Source: CAYUVA01 sp964448115 [NCBI: uncultured bacterium] (GTDB lineage Bacteria; CAYUVA01). From it: a stretch of DNA of 22,637 nt. Shown here piece by piece: positions 22,174-22,637 of the stretch (positions within the stretch are counted from its first letter, which is position 1; every line of letters begins with the position of its first letter). The position numbers and the translations under genes were made by a program. The stretch covers positions 1-22,637 of the forward strand of contig CAYUVA010000057.1 in assembly GCA_964448115.1 (NCBI GenBank), written 5' to 3'. The notes under the pieces were generated by a model, which worked only from the letters and a program-made list of their open reading frames with translations, did not search any database and was not told the DNA's origin.

Positions 22174-22637
22174 CTATTCACAGCCGATTTCATCGCGAAG
22201 ATTGAGTAGTACATCTAAATCCGGATGTTGGATCTTCTGTGCAAGTTCTATCGACTCATTCAGAGCAGAACAGGCATCATTAACTTTGCCCATCGCTTTA
22301 AGTACTATTGCTTTCCACCATAGATAACCCACAAGCGCAAACCAATGTTGTATTCCGATGCTTTTTTCAATGCTCTCATCAAAGCATTTCAAGGCATTAT
22401 CATATTTTTTTTGTTCAAAATAGACCGCGCCGATGTTGTTGAGGCTGCCGGCGATCTCTTTTGGTATATTAAGTTTCCTATAAATCTCCAGCGCCTGGTT
22501 GTAATAGGAAAGCGCCTGGTCGTATTGACCCAAAGATTTATAGACCAAGCCGATGTTGTTGAGGCTGGTGGCGATATCCTGTGGTATATCTAGCTTCCTT
22601 CTTATCTCCAGCGCCTGGTTGTAATAGGATAGCGCCT
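22174..22637 (-). CDS. TPR-repeat protein, C-terminal part (runs off the right edge)
   Basis: The frame is open from the right edge of the window to a stop at 22174, so the start is outside. The visible 150 or so residues are tandem 40-residue TPRs of the kinesin-light-chain-like type: ALSYYNQALEIRRKLDIPQD, ATSLNNIGLVYKSLGQYDQA, SLNNIGAVYFEQKKYDNALK, and a final diverged repeat ending LLNLRDEIGCE. Units are nearly identical at the DNA level with a 120-bp period, indicating recent tandem duplication. TPRs bind proteins or peptides; the effector or sensor part, if any, is off-window. It is not clearly linked to the LPS genes. Confidence 0.85.
   Translation of the reverse strand, partial: ALSYYNQALEIRRKLDIPQDIATSLNNIGLVYKSLGQYDQALSYYNQALEIYRKLNIPKEIAGSLNNIGAVYFEQKKYDNALKCFDESIEKSIGIQHWFALVGYLWWKAIVLKAMGKVNDACSALNESIELAQKIQHPDLDVLLNLRDEIGCE

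Overview
The window reads as a chromosomal fragment of an LPS-making (Gram-negative) bacterium, probably from a poorly cultivated lineage. The evidence is a full Kdo block (kdsA, kdsB, kdsC), a heptose-7-phosphate kinase, an O-antigen-ligase-like protein and several membrane glycosyltransferases, together with short dispersed repeats of the kind common in environmental genomes. I cannot assign the phylum from sequence alone. Every supported gene lies on the minus strand, so transcription runs from high to low coordinates. TTG start codons are frequent.

Right edge (about 20,500-22,637): an open-ended TPR protein made of near-identical 120-bp units. It is followed by a stretch packed with short palindromes and dispersed repeats, and by an ORF (21007-22059) whose first 75 or so residues are translated repeats. 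The rest of that ORF looks like the periplasmic tail of a membrane glycosyltransferase with a PA14-like end. About 1.1 kb without a convincing gene follows (19,915-21,006). It holds a parS-like palindrome, a 15-bp direct repeat bracketing two other palindromes, CGCAAAGA-type repeats and a good sigma-70-type promoter.

Operon A (19,914 to 14,240), driven by that promoter: an NSS-family sodium symporter, a 37-aa MetS-like small subunit coupled by ATGA, a small two-helix membrane protein coupled by ATGA to a PAP2-family enzyme, a radical SAM protein, and an alkaline-phosphatase-superfamily phosphodiesterase carrying a large inserted beta-rich domain. The content suggests envelope lipid or head-group chemistry plus a transporter, but substrates cannot be read from the sequence.

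Operon B (14,078 to 50) has its own promoter (TTGACA, 16 bp, extended TATAGA). Its order is: degenerate ANL-superfamily ligase, GT-C-like membrane protein fused to TPRs, GT4 glycosyltransferase, ICMT-family membrane methyltransferase, WaaL-like ligase, heptose-7-P kinase, kdsB, pyrG, kdsA, kdsC and a GT39-like membrane glycosyltransferase. The logic is LPS core synthesis. KdsA and KdsC make Kdo, PyrG supplies the CTP used by KdsB to make CMP-Kdo, the kinase acts in ADP-heptose synthesis, and the glycosyltransferases and ligase would build and attach the outer sugars. Arabinose-5-phosphate isomerase (kdsD), Kdo transferase (waaA) and the heptose adenylyltransferase domain are not in the window.
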